Positions 12,042-24,700 of a stretch of DNA of 64,000 bases are shown one piece after another (the stretch's first letter is position 1; the number at the start of each line of letters is the position of its first letter). Under the pieces are notes generated by a model. The model ran no database searches. It saw only the letters and a list, made by a program, of their open reading frames with translations, and was not told the origin of the DNA. This DNA comes from Symsagittifera roscoffensis (Eukaryota > Xenacoelomorpha > Acoela > Convolutidae). The stretch covers positions 24,161,615 through 24,225,614 of the forward strand of contig NC_087066.1 in assembly GCF_963678635.1 (NCBI RefSeq). Reading direction: 5' to 3'. Position numbers and translations under genes: made by a program.

Positions 12042-13413
12042 ACCTTGACTCTCAATCATTTTTTTCATTTCTCTTCTTCTTCTCAGCTGGCTCTTCTATC
12101 GAAAATGTACTCCAGGCGAAACGCTAGTCCCAATTACATTAAATTTCCAAAAATTAAAAACCGATTGGGGGATTTACTGGGTCCCAAAAACCTCACAAGG
12201 TTGAAATATGCTAGGAACCATGTTTATTCAAAACAATTCGGTTGGGACAAATCGAGAAACAACAGCAAGTCTATCTTAGTGAAAAAGAAGGAAAGGGAAT
12301 CGCGGCAATTCGGAAAACTGTTTACGATGCTGAAAGACTTGAACTCGTATCTATGCGTGAAGCCAAATCTGCCAAAGAATCAACTGAGGATCAAGCGCTC
12401 GATACCTATAATGAAGTATACAAATTATTAAATTACGACATGAGTAGGGCGTGTGTTACAATCAAGAAGTACAGAGTGAACAAGCCACTCTACAATCAGA
12501 ATCGACTCTTCACCGTAGAGGAGAATGAACTTTTGATTCAAGTTGCCATGTCAACTATACTTAGAATGAATTCAAAAAGCTCGCCAAAAAATTGGGAGAC
12601 TTTTTGTTTCATCACTATAAGATTCCCCCATCCCTTTCCACTCCTTCTAACGCTTCCCAAGTAACCCCAACCTATTCTCCATTTAATTCCGACAGATCAC
12701 ATAATAACCCTCCAGATAACATACAAATTTCCGAAGAACTTGACAGTTTTATTACACTACAACAATAATTAACATACCCCCACACTCTTACAATACATCA
12801 ACTATCATCAACAGTAACATCATCAAATCCACCAACTCCTACACCTTCTTCAGCTTACACTCCATCTTTAGCTCAATCATCCACATCCACCGAAACACCT
12901 ACCAGCACTAACCGAGCTTACCGCACTTTTAAACGAAAATTCCCAAATCACCCGTTTCCCACCAAACCCGGAACAGCCAGAGAATATATCAACCACCCAG
13001 AACACACAAACACTAAAAATTTTCTAGAAATCACCCTACCATCATTTCCACAATATACCTTAAATACTTCTATCATTCCTAACGAAACACAAAATTTTGT
13101 TGATGAGCACGTTTTAATGCCAACACTTCATTGGACAGCTTACTACAATTATACTAACCCCCTTTATTTACCACTAACTAATACTAGTGAAAACATAGAG
13201 AAAAACATAAATATGTTATATAGACTCACCACATCCCTAACACCTCGACAATTTACTTATGTTGGATATAAAAAATTATTAAAAACATTCACCGCACCCC
13301 GAGCTAACACTTTCTCAATAGAATACTATGATCATAATATCATTCGCCCTAATCACGATCAATTTTTAGACGAAGATCGCTTTGCATACCCGCCACTAAC
13401 CAAAATTTTTTAA
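12042..13413 (+). pseudogene. Downstream ORF (ORF3-like) of large LTR element, degraded
   Basis: Overlapping open frames (12045-12431 and 12242-12664) lead by a frame change into a Pro/Ser/Thr-rich stretch (about 12640-12960, one stop at about 12770). Downstream of that stop one continuous frame runs to 13413; its last ~150 residues have globular, aromatic-rich composition. The layout, A/C-rich sense strand and position before a matching LTR (15557) suggest the tail of the ORF that begins at 63169 in the intact element, although the two do not overlap so homology cannot be shown here. The segment 12242-12500 encodes a charged, helix-like stretch. A pyrimidine-rich CTTCTTCTTCTCAG at about 12073-12086 could be a splice acceptor. 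No known family recognised. Confidence 0.5.
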
Positions 13414-14420
13414 TTTAAAACATCATATTTAATTACACTTAAAATTTTTGATAAAAGCACAATCATATTATTTCAGAAGCACTAGTTGACATGCAAGCAT
13501 ATGAAAGCTTCTATGATAAATTTCAGTTATTTTCACTAACCTTTCACTTTCTTTCACCACAGGAACGCAATTTGCACTGTTTCCACGATATAATGTTACG
13601 CACTAAACAAACACACACTTACACATATTATCGTTTTATACAAAACCATTTTGATTTACACACACCATCACGACAACTCCACCATCGTTTTCAGTTTATT
13701 AATTAAAAGTATACGTCACCATTCTTTCTTAATTTTACATATTGCATTAAAAATACTAACCTCCACGGCATCCTCCGCAACTACGACCCAGTCACCCAAA
13801 TGTATATATTCTGTCCCATCACGAAGACCTTCAATGATGAAGAATCAAGACCCTTCATTATCCCGCATGAATTCATACAACCTATCGCAATACCCATACT
13901 AGAGTTTATTCATAATACTAAATATAACCATAAAATTTACAACCTAATTTAAAACTCACCTCATGAATTCGCAGAAGGCACAGAAAAATTAAACACCATC
14001 AAGGCACTCCAATTGCTTTGGCTACTGCTACAAACTAAAAATGTCATCCGCATACTAGCCAAGTTACTAACAACATCAGACCTTATGTTGTTAGTAACTT
14101 GGCTAGTATGCGGATCTCTTCCCACACGGCTTTTTCTCGGATGAATAAGGTAAGTATGAATTTATTTCATTTATAAATTATTTTCCCAAGAAGCAGTAAA
14201 AATTAGATACGATGAAAATTTATAATTTCAATTTTCCCCAAAAGCAGTAAAATTCACTTTCAATGCAATAAATTGATATAACGAGAAAGCAGTACTAACC
14301 TTTTCAATATTTTCATTCATTCGCACAAGAATTCTATCCAAACTCGCACATCTCGCCCACGAAGAATTGTTTAAATAATAATTTTATGTTTCAAGTTTCC
14401 ACTAACAACATTTCTAACAA
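13414..14420 (+). other. 3' noncoding region of LTR element relic
   Basis: A/C-rich plus strand continuing from the degraded ORF3. Short frames at 13491-13706 and 13651-13902 have low-complexity His/Thr content and may be extra exons or chance. The motif AAGCAGTAAAA recurs near 14190 and 14232 and as AAGCAGTACTA at 14285. A perfect hairpin lies at 14046-14115. Confidence 0.4.
14046..14115. repeat. Perfect 31-bp inverted repeat (hairpin)
   Basis: Arm 14046-14076 (beginning ATCCGCATACTAGCC) is the exact reverse complement of 14085-14115, with an 8-base spacer CAGACCTT. Such a long perfect palindrome in a region that otherwise shows decay implies recent formation or selection. Confidence 0.95.
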
Positions 14421-15556
14421 GCATTAACAAGTTTCAAATTTTCCTTTAACCCGGTTAGAAAGGAATTATATACTAAACCAAACTAACCAACGCAGCTTAC
14501 TAAACACCACAAACATAAAATAACGGCATGACTAAGAAAAGAAAACCAATGGTACCCAAACCGGATTAACCCAGCTTAAAACTGGATTATTTGTTCTTTT
14601 GAAGAGTGTTATAAATTCTAAGAAAGAAATACTAAAACACAAAAAAGTCGTAAGACAAACCCAAACCAAAAACAATTTGATTTTTGAAAAAAAAGACACA
14701 ACCAAAGTAGCATAAGAAAGACCAGAAAAAAAACAACATAAAACGTTAACACATAACAGGACCTCTCAAAGAAACAGCATGAAAATCACACTACCATTCC
14801 TGGCCTAACCCACCAGAGAAGGACGTCCTGAGCATGCTTATAGCCGGCCTAACCCACCGCGCTACACCCACGCTTTGTGACCACACTTCAAGTTTTAATA
14901 AGAGGTACTCAAGGGTGAGTAACTCTTCAAAATAAACGAACTAAAATAAAACGCTTTTGTGAAAACAACTAACTAAAATCATGACTAAAAACTAAATTCA
15001 CTAAAATTTATAAACTGTAAATCATAATATGCAGTATATAGATCATACACAACAACAAAGACGAACAACCAAAAGATTAGACGATCCCATCACACTCGAA
15101 CGAAAGAATGGCTAAACAAAACCGACATGCCGTCCACAATCACGACTCAAAGGATTTAGAGTACGACTTGACTTCGCAGAAAAGGACTTCATTGAAATAG
15201 ACCAATGACCACCTCGATGTTCAAGTATACGTACAGATCCGAGTTCCAAGACATCTTTTCCAAACACGATTCTCGCGCCATTCCCAGACGAGGCTGCACA
15301 CAAAACAGTTCTCTACTAATACAGAAAAACCTGACATAGCAAACCACTTTGAAACCGGATTGATTTCATTGGGGATCACAGTCGTTGTCGAATGACGTAA
15401 TAACAATTTCTTATCCCTGATTCCAGCGTCCTGGAACGTTCTTCTTCAAGAGGAACTGGATAAGAAAATGATGTTCGCCAAATACCAACTTTCATCATCC
15501 ATCCTTCAATTACAGAAAGAAAGATAAATCTAAAAACTCTGTAAACCCCGGATGGG
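14421..15556 (+). other. 3' noncoding end of LTR element, second copy
   Basis: Nearly identical to 1-1134, including the doubled GGCCTAACCCACC motif and the GGATGGG run abutting the LTR. Here its upstream context is visible: it follows a degraded downstream ORF and a 1-kb noncoding stretch, supporting assignment to the 3' end of the retroelement. Confidence 0.6.
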
Positions 15557-15965
15557 TGGAACCTGATCTAAACTACATTTTATTATTGGATAAATTAGAT
15601 ATTTTATCACTATAAAAAATTTAATATTAACCAATCATATTCCATCTAACTAACAACCCACTTATTTGTAAGTGCTGAAATTACTTGTAATTTCAGCACC
15701 AGAGAGTTTTGAATTTAACTTAGAAATTAGTTACCTCTCCAAGAGAACTTCAGCAGTCGAAATAAGCCAGTATACTCTAGATCTATTGAGCCTAGCAGAG
15801 ACTAGTTAAACACCCTGAGACTAGTAGATATAAGAGTAAGATTAGGATCGGTATTAGACTAAGAAGTTGCACGAATCTATCCGGCCGAAAATAAGATAGC
15901 GTGACGAGCAGACGGTGTACCCTATCCGAAATTACTCTATGAGTTAACCAAAAGGATATAACTCA
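15557..15965 (+). repeat. 3' LTR of large Ty3/Gypsy-like element, copy 2
   Basis: Same 409 bp as 1135-1543 with only scattered differences, TGGAACC...TAACTCA ends, the 13-bp hairpin at 15672-15699 and the terminal 7-bp stem. It is more similar to copy 1 than to the LTR at 51218, as expected because it was copied with the segmental duplication. Confidence 0.8.
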
Positions 15966-16249
15966 TAATGAAAAAAAAGTCGCTCAAAACAACGCATATA
16001 GATTTTCAACAATAACGAAGCTTTGAATATTTTTTTTTCATTACAACTGATAAACGCACCACCAGTAATTATAGCTCCAAAGAAAAAGGAAATAAAAAAG
16101 AAAACGAGGTTAAAGAATGGGTAAATAATACCGCGAAAAACATACCTATAGAAAAACGATATTGAAATGGTATGAACTCTTCGCATGACTACTTTGTGAT
16201 ATTGGTTTATCTCTTGCAAATCATTAAAAGTTGTTACAAATCCCGTTAC

Positions 16250-16640
16250 AAAAAAGGGCAGGCAAAATTGTTAGTTGTAACTACAGGCCAGTTTCATTTT
16301 GCTACATGTTATTGGCAAAGTTTTTAAATATTATTTATAGAAGAACAATTGAGTTTGACACAAAAATTGTAACACAGGGATAGATATTCAGGAGCTTAGA
16401 AATAGATGCAGTTTTTATAGAGGAAAAAACGTGAGCATTCGATCTATTTTGGGACCTTTCTTAATGTAGATAACTCATCTGCCTAATGTTTGTTCGAGCA
16501 GCCACCTGACAGTTTTCTTAGACGATACCATTGTTTTTACACCCACTTCTGATAATGGCGTAAATCTTAATCAAAATTTGTAGATTCAAATATTACCTCA
16601 ACTAAATAGTCTTTTGAACCGTTTTTTCTCTCTGTTTTTT
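16250..16640 (+). pseudogene. LINE reverse transcriptase relic, truncated copy
   Basis: Duplicate of 1835-2165: the NYRPVSF-like, SILGP and FLDDT blocks are recognisable, then the sequence jumps at about 16580 to the equivalent of 2750. The 3' half of the LINE relic is therefore deleted here, or was lost after duplication. Confidence 0.7.
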
Positions 16641-16869
16641 CACAAAACATTTGCATTAAACAAAAAAAGCTAAATTTATTTGGCTTTTGAGGCGTCCTTG
16701 ACAGGTTCACTGCTTCCCAAGTGTACCAACTTTAAAATACTTAAAAACGAATTTATTGTTTTTGAATTGTTGCGAAAACATTCTTGTCGTACGGCTAAAT
16801 CAATATTTAAACCTAGTCAAAACTCGATAAGGCCTAACAAAATTTTTCTAACCATGTACCACCTCATCT

Positions 16870-17115
16870 TGTTTGTGCTCCCCACACGTTAAGTTAAACT
16901 CTCCCTTGCTTTGCTCACCCAATTTCCCCACACGTTATAATTATACCCGGATACGTGTATGGATAGCAGTAGATGTTGGAGTTGATCAGGTGGAGGCCTG
17001 GAGACCAACATAACTTATGATAGACTATGCAATATCCAGTCTCCAAGCTATGTTTTAATATCGATTATGGAATCTAGAAAATTTTCTGATAGGTATTAGA
17101 TTTGGTAATTTTTCA
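16870..17115. repeat. Dispersed repeat, copy 2
   Basis: Counterpart of 3040-3330 with the CCCCACACGTTA doublet and the ATATCCAGTCTCCAAGC block. The stretch from 17116 to 17620 is AT-rich without recognised features. Confidence 0.6.
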
Positions 17116-17619
17116 GTGTTAGGGTATTGGTAAGAGAATCGTGCGGAAAATGTTGTTTTTAGTTTTTGTGAAAAAACTCAAATTTTTTATAAAGAAAAGA
17201 TTTTGCGCGCGTCATCTGATTTAAAACTGTCGATGATCAATCATTATGTGTTCTTTGTGGAATAATAGTTTTATGCGTTTTTTTTGTTCAAGGTAACTCA
17301 ATGGTGATAGTTTTTGCAGGAACAAGGGAAAAAATTTTTCAAACTTTATCAAAAAAAATTGAGATTTTTTTTAAATTTCAAAACACGATAATATGTGAGC
17401 TGGAAACTGTTTGTATGATGTTTTTGTTACTTATGCGCTATCTTGTTGATTTTATACTGCAGCCTACTGAAGTTGTTTTCAAAAAAAAAAACAGTTTTTA
17501 TGTGAGAACAATTAAGTTTTAAAGAAATTATTTAACTCACTGCATTATATTTCAAGTTTACTGCAATTTTGTAGTTGGATATCATAAAACCGATATAACA
17601 AGACTTCATATTTTTGTTT

Positions 17620-18487
17620 ACTGCACTAGCTCTTTTATGCTCAGTACCATACATTAGTTTTTATAAGTTCAATGGTTTTATATGAAATCAGTCATCTTGA
17701 ACTTGTCTTTTTAGATGAAAAAACTAAGTCCTTTCTTTGTTTGCTCTTAAGTAGGAACCATATGATTTACTGCTTTGAATCCTCTCCTTGTAGATGTGAG
17801 ATAAACTGCTTCTCGAGTTCTCTCCTGTTGTTTGCCATTGAACCGTCTCCAGAATCTTCAAAAGCCGGTTGTTCAAATCTTTTCCGCTAATTTTGAACTT
17901 ATCTGGCTTGTTGCCATCGCAGCGTGAACTTTACTGAATAAACAGTAATTTTCGTTGATCCTGCTGTCTATGGGCAGATTTTCGTTGATCCTGCATAGTC
18001 CAGATTTTCGTTGATCCTGCTGTCTATGGGCACTGCAACAAGTTCGAGGGAAGGAAATAGACTTTGCATCTGTCTAAAAAAAGTTTCTGTACTCAATTTC
18101 CTTCAAATTTTCTCAACTGGCTCTTTTATCTGGTTAACAGCAAAACTAAGTGAAGCAAGTATGTGTCCATTTCCAACTCGCCAGTTTTATTTACATCACA
18201 GAAGTTGTCAAAGAAGTTACAGTAGAGCTCGAACATTCTCAGCTTCGCATACTGAAGTATGAAAAGTCAAAAATATGAAAATATGGGTTCCAGTTCTCAA
18301 TCGCTGATTTCTTCAACTCGACCTCCTACAATTTTATCTCAATCGTATTCAATCTAGTGAACAATGGTTCATTGATCCTATTATGGGTTTTTTTAATGTT
18401 CAGTTATTTCGTAGTGGTATGCCTGGATCTATCCATGATCTGATTTCTATTGGAGAAATTGCCTAAACGCTTCAATATTTCTGTTAC
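17620..18487 (-). pseudogene. Virus-like DNA polymerase relic, C-terminal fragment
   Basis: Duplicate of about 3780-4618: only the C-terminal portion of the family B polymerase remains, and homology ends abruptly at 18487, where sequence equivalent to 11625 begins. It is diverged from copy 1 and carries independent indels, so both copies have been decaying neutrally. Confidence 0.7.
17949..18031. repeat. Local triplication of a 16-33 bp motif
   Basis: The motif TTTTCGTTGATCCTGC occurs three times here, twice followed by TGTCTATGGGCA. Copy 1 of the duplication has it once (about 4125). It is a private tandem expansion in copy 2. Confidence 0.8.
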
Positions 18488-18645
18488 ACTTCAAAGTGTA
18501 AGAGATGTTCAAAAGAGTAAGTTTTGAATGAGGGAGGTTCTAATGATAATAAATGGGTTTGCAACTTTCCAAGAAACAAAACAAATTGTGAGTAGACATG
18601 CAATAATCTTGGTTTACGCTGTACTTTTCCGATTTTTCTTGTGTT

Positions 18646-21284
18646 CCTAGTATTTTTGTTGCTGTTATTCATAAGTTTTATTTGTAAATTTAGATTTTTT
18701 ATATAGTTTATATTTTAGTTTTTTGTGGTACAGGAACACCAATAAACATTAAAAAGATGGAGAGGACACCTGATTGCCAGATAAACAGAATTGGCCAATG
18801 AAAAATCTTATGAAACATCTTATGAACAAACCAATGAAAAACAAACCAATGAAAAATCTTATGAAACAAAAAATTGAAGACAAATAAAATCTTATAAAAC
18901 AAGGAAAAGGCTAAAAGCTCAATGACTGATTTGAAATTCCTTTAACATAGGTTTTTTAATACTTTGAAAGGCTTCATGAAAAATATATCTGTGAACAATT
19001 CATTCTAATAGTTAATATCGAAATGATAAAAGTTTTTAAGAAAAAGACATCCTGACTTTTGGTTGATTAATATCAAAATGGTTATAACTTTCCTCATAAA
19101 AAAAGCTCAATGTTAATTGATGTAAATTGAAATGTATAAAAATTCTATTTTTGTTAAATTTCGGCACTTATTGGTTGGCATCAAAACTGTTGAAAGATCC
19201 ATGATATGTAAAGCTCGATTCTGATTGGTTGATATCAAAACTGTTGAAAATTCCATGAAAGTTGAGTTCCATTCTGAATGGTTGGTTTTAATTACAGCTA
19301 CACTAAATAATATGAAATCCCTTCTGATTTTCTTTTACGATACAAAACAATCGGTGTTGAAATTTGCGTAAATTTTTTCAGTTATTTTAACTCATTTTTG
19401 GGGCTATTGAAAATAAGTAAAATCTTCCACTATTTTTTAAAAATCTTCTAAATATCCCATTTATTCTCAATTTTTTTCTTTTCTCATTGAGGAGTCATCG
19501 CTCAATAAAATTGTAGAGTTGCATCTCTTGAGTGTGCTAGATGTTACACGACAAAAAGTATCAAAACATCATGAAACATATGAGTCCAAAACGTAACAAA
19601 GTTGTGATTTTCATATAACAGCGCAGAACTGATTATTTATATCAAGAAGAAGAGTTCATCTTGTCGAAACAATGTTATACATGGTGATGGAAAGCACGCT
19701 TCAAACACACCACACAAGAAGGTATTTTTAAAATAGATAACAAAGCAGAGGAGAAATTACTAAAAATTACTAAAACTTTACCGAGGTTTTGTAGCCTGAG
19801 AATAACCTAGAAATCTAAACAAATTTGATGAAATTCGAATATGTAGTAAGAACAAGGAGATATTTTCATCAAAATTCTTAATTGTCCACCTATGTTTTTT
19901 TTCGAAAAATCTGGTTGATGATAAGATCAACTCGAATCGATAGATGTCAATCGGAAAATCTTCAATCTACAGTAGTAAAAGGAATGATTGTAAATTTAAA
20001 GGAACTCATATTTAAATTGTTTTCGGTAAAACTGCATATTTTGAACTAGACAAGTATTTAACAGAAAAAGTGGAAATAAACTGGGTAATTATAAAACATC
20101 AACTTATTGAACGGTTTTACCTAGTTAATGCTTTATAATCTTGCAAATTCATTAACTTGGAACATGTTCAAGTAATAGAGCTTATAGCAGTTTTTTGAAG
20201 AATATTGTATGGAGAAGCCTATCTTCTCCTAAGGTTTTCCAAATATATTAGAAAAAATATTTAATTTCTGACGTAGGAAAAAAAAACTGGATGTTTGTGC
20301 TAGATTTTGAACAATTCCTGGTTATTCCTGGTTAGCATGTTCAAAACTCTGAGCTTAAAATCACTTCAAAAAAAATTAAGGGTAAACACAAAAAAAATAC
20401 ATTTAATTTGATTGACAATTTCTTAACAAATTAGTCTTGAAACTTTGTTTTAGTAAGCTTTCGTTGAGCTGATACAGCTTTCCGTCTAAAAGTCAATTTC
20501 TGAGTAAAAGTTCTTTCAAGTTGGTTTGAAAAACGCAAATTGAAAGTTGGCAGGGCGAGCAGAAATCAAATAAGAATAATTTAAAAAAAAAACAAGAAAA
20601 TAATATTGAAATTCTTACCGATTAAGTGTGAGTTTTGAGACAGATTTGATTGAATTTGGGTTATGAATAAAAGTAAAAGATAGGATGGAACATAAAAACT
20701 CTCCAATATAGACAACGAAAAGATTTTTTTTGTTTATTTTGTTTCTATTGCACTTATAATTGGGTAGAATTGTGGAAAATTGCGAGTTTTGCCGCAGTTT
20801 TTTTTAACCTCATTTTGAAAACAAAAATGATTGGTCATTTGGGAGAGTCTTACGACTAAAATGTTTTGTTTTGGTGTGGAAGTTTGTTTTCAAAATCAGT
20901 TCTCTTGGAGAAGTTTTGATAAAACAATCATCAAAAGTCTGCGTTCAAGTTATATTATTAATTGAACTGCCAAAGAAAAACTACTAACAACTCTGCTGTA
21001 GAAGCAATTTTGAAAATTAACAAGACTCCATGAGTGATAGAAAAAGTGAATGACTAGAACAACTTCAGAATATTAGAAAAGTGTCCATAGACACCAATTT
21101 ACCACTTTTGTTAAGAAAACAATTTTCAGTACCCTCATTCCACAATCTGCACATATTACATCAATGGTATTTAGAAATTAGACAACTATAATTTCTTCCA
21201 AAAAAACTTGAGATTTCTGCACAACTATTTTTTTATTCTGCACAACTGTTATAACTCTCTCACCAATACCCGAACACTGAAACT
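18646..21284. other. AT-rich intergenic sequence with short repeats
   Basis: No gene is supported. At 18795-18875 the motif CCAATGAAAAATCTTATGAA repeats about two to three times. At 19165-19275 a unit built on GGTTGATATCAAAACTGTTGAAA repeats, with a weaker copy near 19070. The remainder has frequent stops in all frames. Confidence 0.5.
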
Positions 21285-21440
21285 TACGAATTCTATTACC
21301 TATCTTCATACATTATAGACTCTCTTACCAATGGTAAGACATAGCTTGGAGACTGGATATTCTGTTCTACCCTATCATAAAACATGTGGGTCTCCAGGGA
21401 ACCCTCCCCTCCCCCCTGATCATCTACTACTATGGTCAAT
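21285..21440 (-). repeat. Dispersed repeat, inverted copy
   Basis: The plus strand contains GCTTGGAGACTGGATAT (21351 on), the reverse complement of the block in the repeats at 3210 and 17030. The run through 21440 also corresponds, in reverse, to the GATCAGGTGGAGGC part. It shows that this repeat is mobile or dispersed and not confined to the segmental duplication. Confidence 0.6.
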
Positions 21441-21710
21441 TTAAATGTACTTCCCCCGCCCTCAAAAGAAAAAGAAAAAACAAAATCCACAGAGCGTGGA
21501 GGAGAGGAACACACAAACGTATGGTAGGGCTTAACAGAATGCGTGGGGTGGTATATTTGGAAAAAGCATACCTGGGAAAAGCCTTAGGGGTAAAAAAGGT
21601 GGAAATAAAAATATAGCTTAGGATTGAAAATGGTTGGTGCGATGATTTGAGATTTCACAAACTTATCGATTAATTTTTACTACGTTTTTAAACTGAAGTT
21701 AGGATATATC

Positions 21711-24700
21711 GATCGTAACTCGATCGAAACATTTTCCCTAGTTCGAACTTGGTCAAAATTTTTTGCTCGGTCAAACTTGGTCAAAATGTTCTTCCTCGGT
21801 CGAACATAGTTGAAACATAGACAGCTTGAGTCGAGTCGCTCAAAACATATCGAGCCTGGGTCGAGACGGTCAAAACATACCATTTTTGGTCGACTCGGTC
21901 GAAAACAAATTTTGGTCGACTCAGTCGAAACATTTTTAGTCGACCGAAGTCGCGCAATTTTTTTGGTCGCGCAAAGTCGCAACATAACCATTTTGAGTTG
22001 CAATGGTCGCAACATACCTTTTTCGGGTCGCGTAAAGTCGCAACATATATCTGTTTTGGGTCGCGCTAAATTCCGCTAATATTTTGGTCTCACTTAACCA
22101 TAACATGCCCCTTTTGAGTCGCAATGGTCGCAACATGTCTTTATTGGGTCGCAATGGTTGCAATATTCCCATTTTGAGTCGCAGTGGTCGCAAAATACCC
22201 ATTTTGAGTCGCAATGGTCGCACCATATCTTTTTTGGTTCGCAATGGTCGCAGTATACCCATTTTGAGTCGCAATGGTTGCAACATATCATTTTTTGTGT
22301 CGCAATAATCGCCTTATACCCATTTTGAGTCGCAATGGTCGCATCAAATGTTTTTTGGGTCGCAATGGTCGCAACATATCTTTTTTCGCTCGCAATGGTC
22401 GCAATATACCCCATTTGGTTCAAAACAAACCCATTTGGGTCGCAATGGTCGCAATATACCCATTTTGAGTCGCAATGGTCGCAACATGTCTTTATTGGGT
22501 CGCAATGGTTGCAATATTCCCATTTTGAGTCGCAATGGTCGCAAAATATCCATTTTGAGTCGCAATGGTCGCACCATATCTTTTTTGGTTCGCAATGGTC
22601 GCAGTATACCCATTTTGAGTCGCAATGGTTGCAACATATCATTTTTTGTGTCGCAATAATCGCATTATACCCATTTTGAGTCGCAATGGTCGCAACATGT
22701 CTTTATTGGGTCGCAATGGTTGCAATATTCCCATTTTGAGTCGCAATGGTCGCAAAATACCCATTTTGAGTCGCAATGGTCGCAGCATATCTTTTTTGGT
22801 TCGCAATGGTCGCAGTATACCCATTTTGAGTCGCAATGGTTGCAACATATCTTTTTTTGTGTCACATAGACAGCTTGAGTCGAGTCGTTCAAAACATATC
22901 GAGCCTGGTTCGAGACGGTCAAAACATACCATTTTTGGTCGACTCGGTCGAAAAAAAATTTTGGTCGACTCAGTCGAAACATTTTTTAGTCGACCGAAGT
23001 CGCGCAATTTTTTTGGTCGCGCAAAGTCGCAACATAACCATTTTGAGTTGCAATGGTCGCAACATACCTTTTTCGGGTCGCGTAAAGTCGCAACATATAT
23101 CTGTTTTGGGTCGCGCTAAATTTCGCTAATATTTTGGTCTCACTTAGTCATAACATGCCCCTTTTGAGTCGCAATGGTCGCAAAATATCTTATTTGGGTC
23201 GCAATGGCTGCAATATACCCCATTTGGTTCGAAACAAACCCATTTGGGTCGCAATGATCGCAATCTACCCATTTTGAGTCGCAATGGTCGCATTATACCT
23301 TTATTGGGTCGCAATGGTCGCAATATACCCCATTTGGTTCAAAACAAACCCATTTGGGTCGCAATGGTCGCAATATACCCATTTTGAGTCGCAATGGTCG
23401 CAACATGTCTTTATTGGGTCGCAATGGTTGCAATATTCCCATTTTGAGTCGCAATGGTCGCAAAATACCCATTTTGAGTCGCAATGGTCGCACCATATCT
23501 TTTTTGGTTCGCAATGGTCGGAGTATACCCATTTTGAGTCGCAATGGTTGCAACATATCATTTTTTGTGTCGCAATAATCACATTATACCCATTTTGAGT
23601 CGCAATGGTCGCAACATGTCTTTATTGGGTCGCAATGGTTGCAATATTCCCATTTTGAGTCGCAGTGGTCGCAAAATACCCATTTTGAGTCGCAATGGTC
23701 GCACCATATCTTTTTTGGTTCGCAATGGTCGCAGTATACCCATTTTGAGTCGCAATGGTTGCAACATATCATTTTTTGTGTCGCAATAATCGCCTTATAC
23801 CCATTTTGAGTCGCAATGGTCGCATCATATCTTTTTTGGGTCGCAATGGTCGCAACATATCTTTTTTCGCTCGCAATGGTCGCAATATACCCCATTTGGT
23901 TCAAAACAAACCCATTTGGGTCGCAATGGTCGCAATATACCCATTTTGAGTCGCAATGGTCGCAACATGTCTTTATTGGGTCGCAATGGTTGCAATATTC
24001 CCATTTTCAGTCGCAATGGTCGCAAAATACCCATTTTGAGTCGCAATGGTCGCACCATATCTTTTTTGGTTCGCAATGGTCGCAGTATACCCATTTTGAG
24101 TCGCAATGGTTGCAACATATCATTTTTTGTGTCGCAATAATCGCATTATACCCATTTTGAGTCGCAATGGTCGCAACATGTCTTTATTGGGTCGCAATGG
24201 TTGCAATATTCCCATTTTGAGTCGCAATGGTCGCAAAATACCCATTTTGAGTCGCAATCGTCGCACCATATCTTTTTTGGTTCGCAATGGTCGCAGTATA
24301 CCCATTTTGAATCGCAATGGTTGCAACATATCATTTTTTGTGTCACATAGACAGCTTGAGTCGAGTCGTTCAAAACATATCGAGCCTGGGTCGAGACGGT
24401 CAAAACATACCATTTTTGGTCGACTCGGTCGAAAAAAAATTTTGGTCGACTCAGTCGAAACATTTTTTAGTCGACCGAAGTCGCGCAATTTTTTTGGTCG
24501 CGCAAAGTCGCAACATAACCATTTTGAGTTGCAATGGTCGCAACATACCTTTTTCGGGTCGCGTAAAGTCGCAACATATATCTGTTTTGGGTCGCGCTAA
24601 ATTCCGCTAATATTTTGGTCTCACTTAGTCATAACATGCCCCTTTTGAGTCGCAATGGTCGCAAAATATCTTATTTGGGTCGCAATGGCTGCAATATACC

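Larger units (their letters stand above)
14421..18645. repeat. Segmental duplication, copy 2 (7-kb internal deletion)
   Basis: Homologous to 1-4618 and then, directly after 18487, to 11625-11770. The retroelement tail and LTR are the best preserved part; the sequence beyond is more diverged. Copy 2 additionally lacks about 590 bp of the LINE relic and has gained a short local triplication at 17949-18031. Confidence 0.85.
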
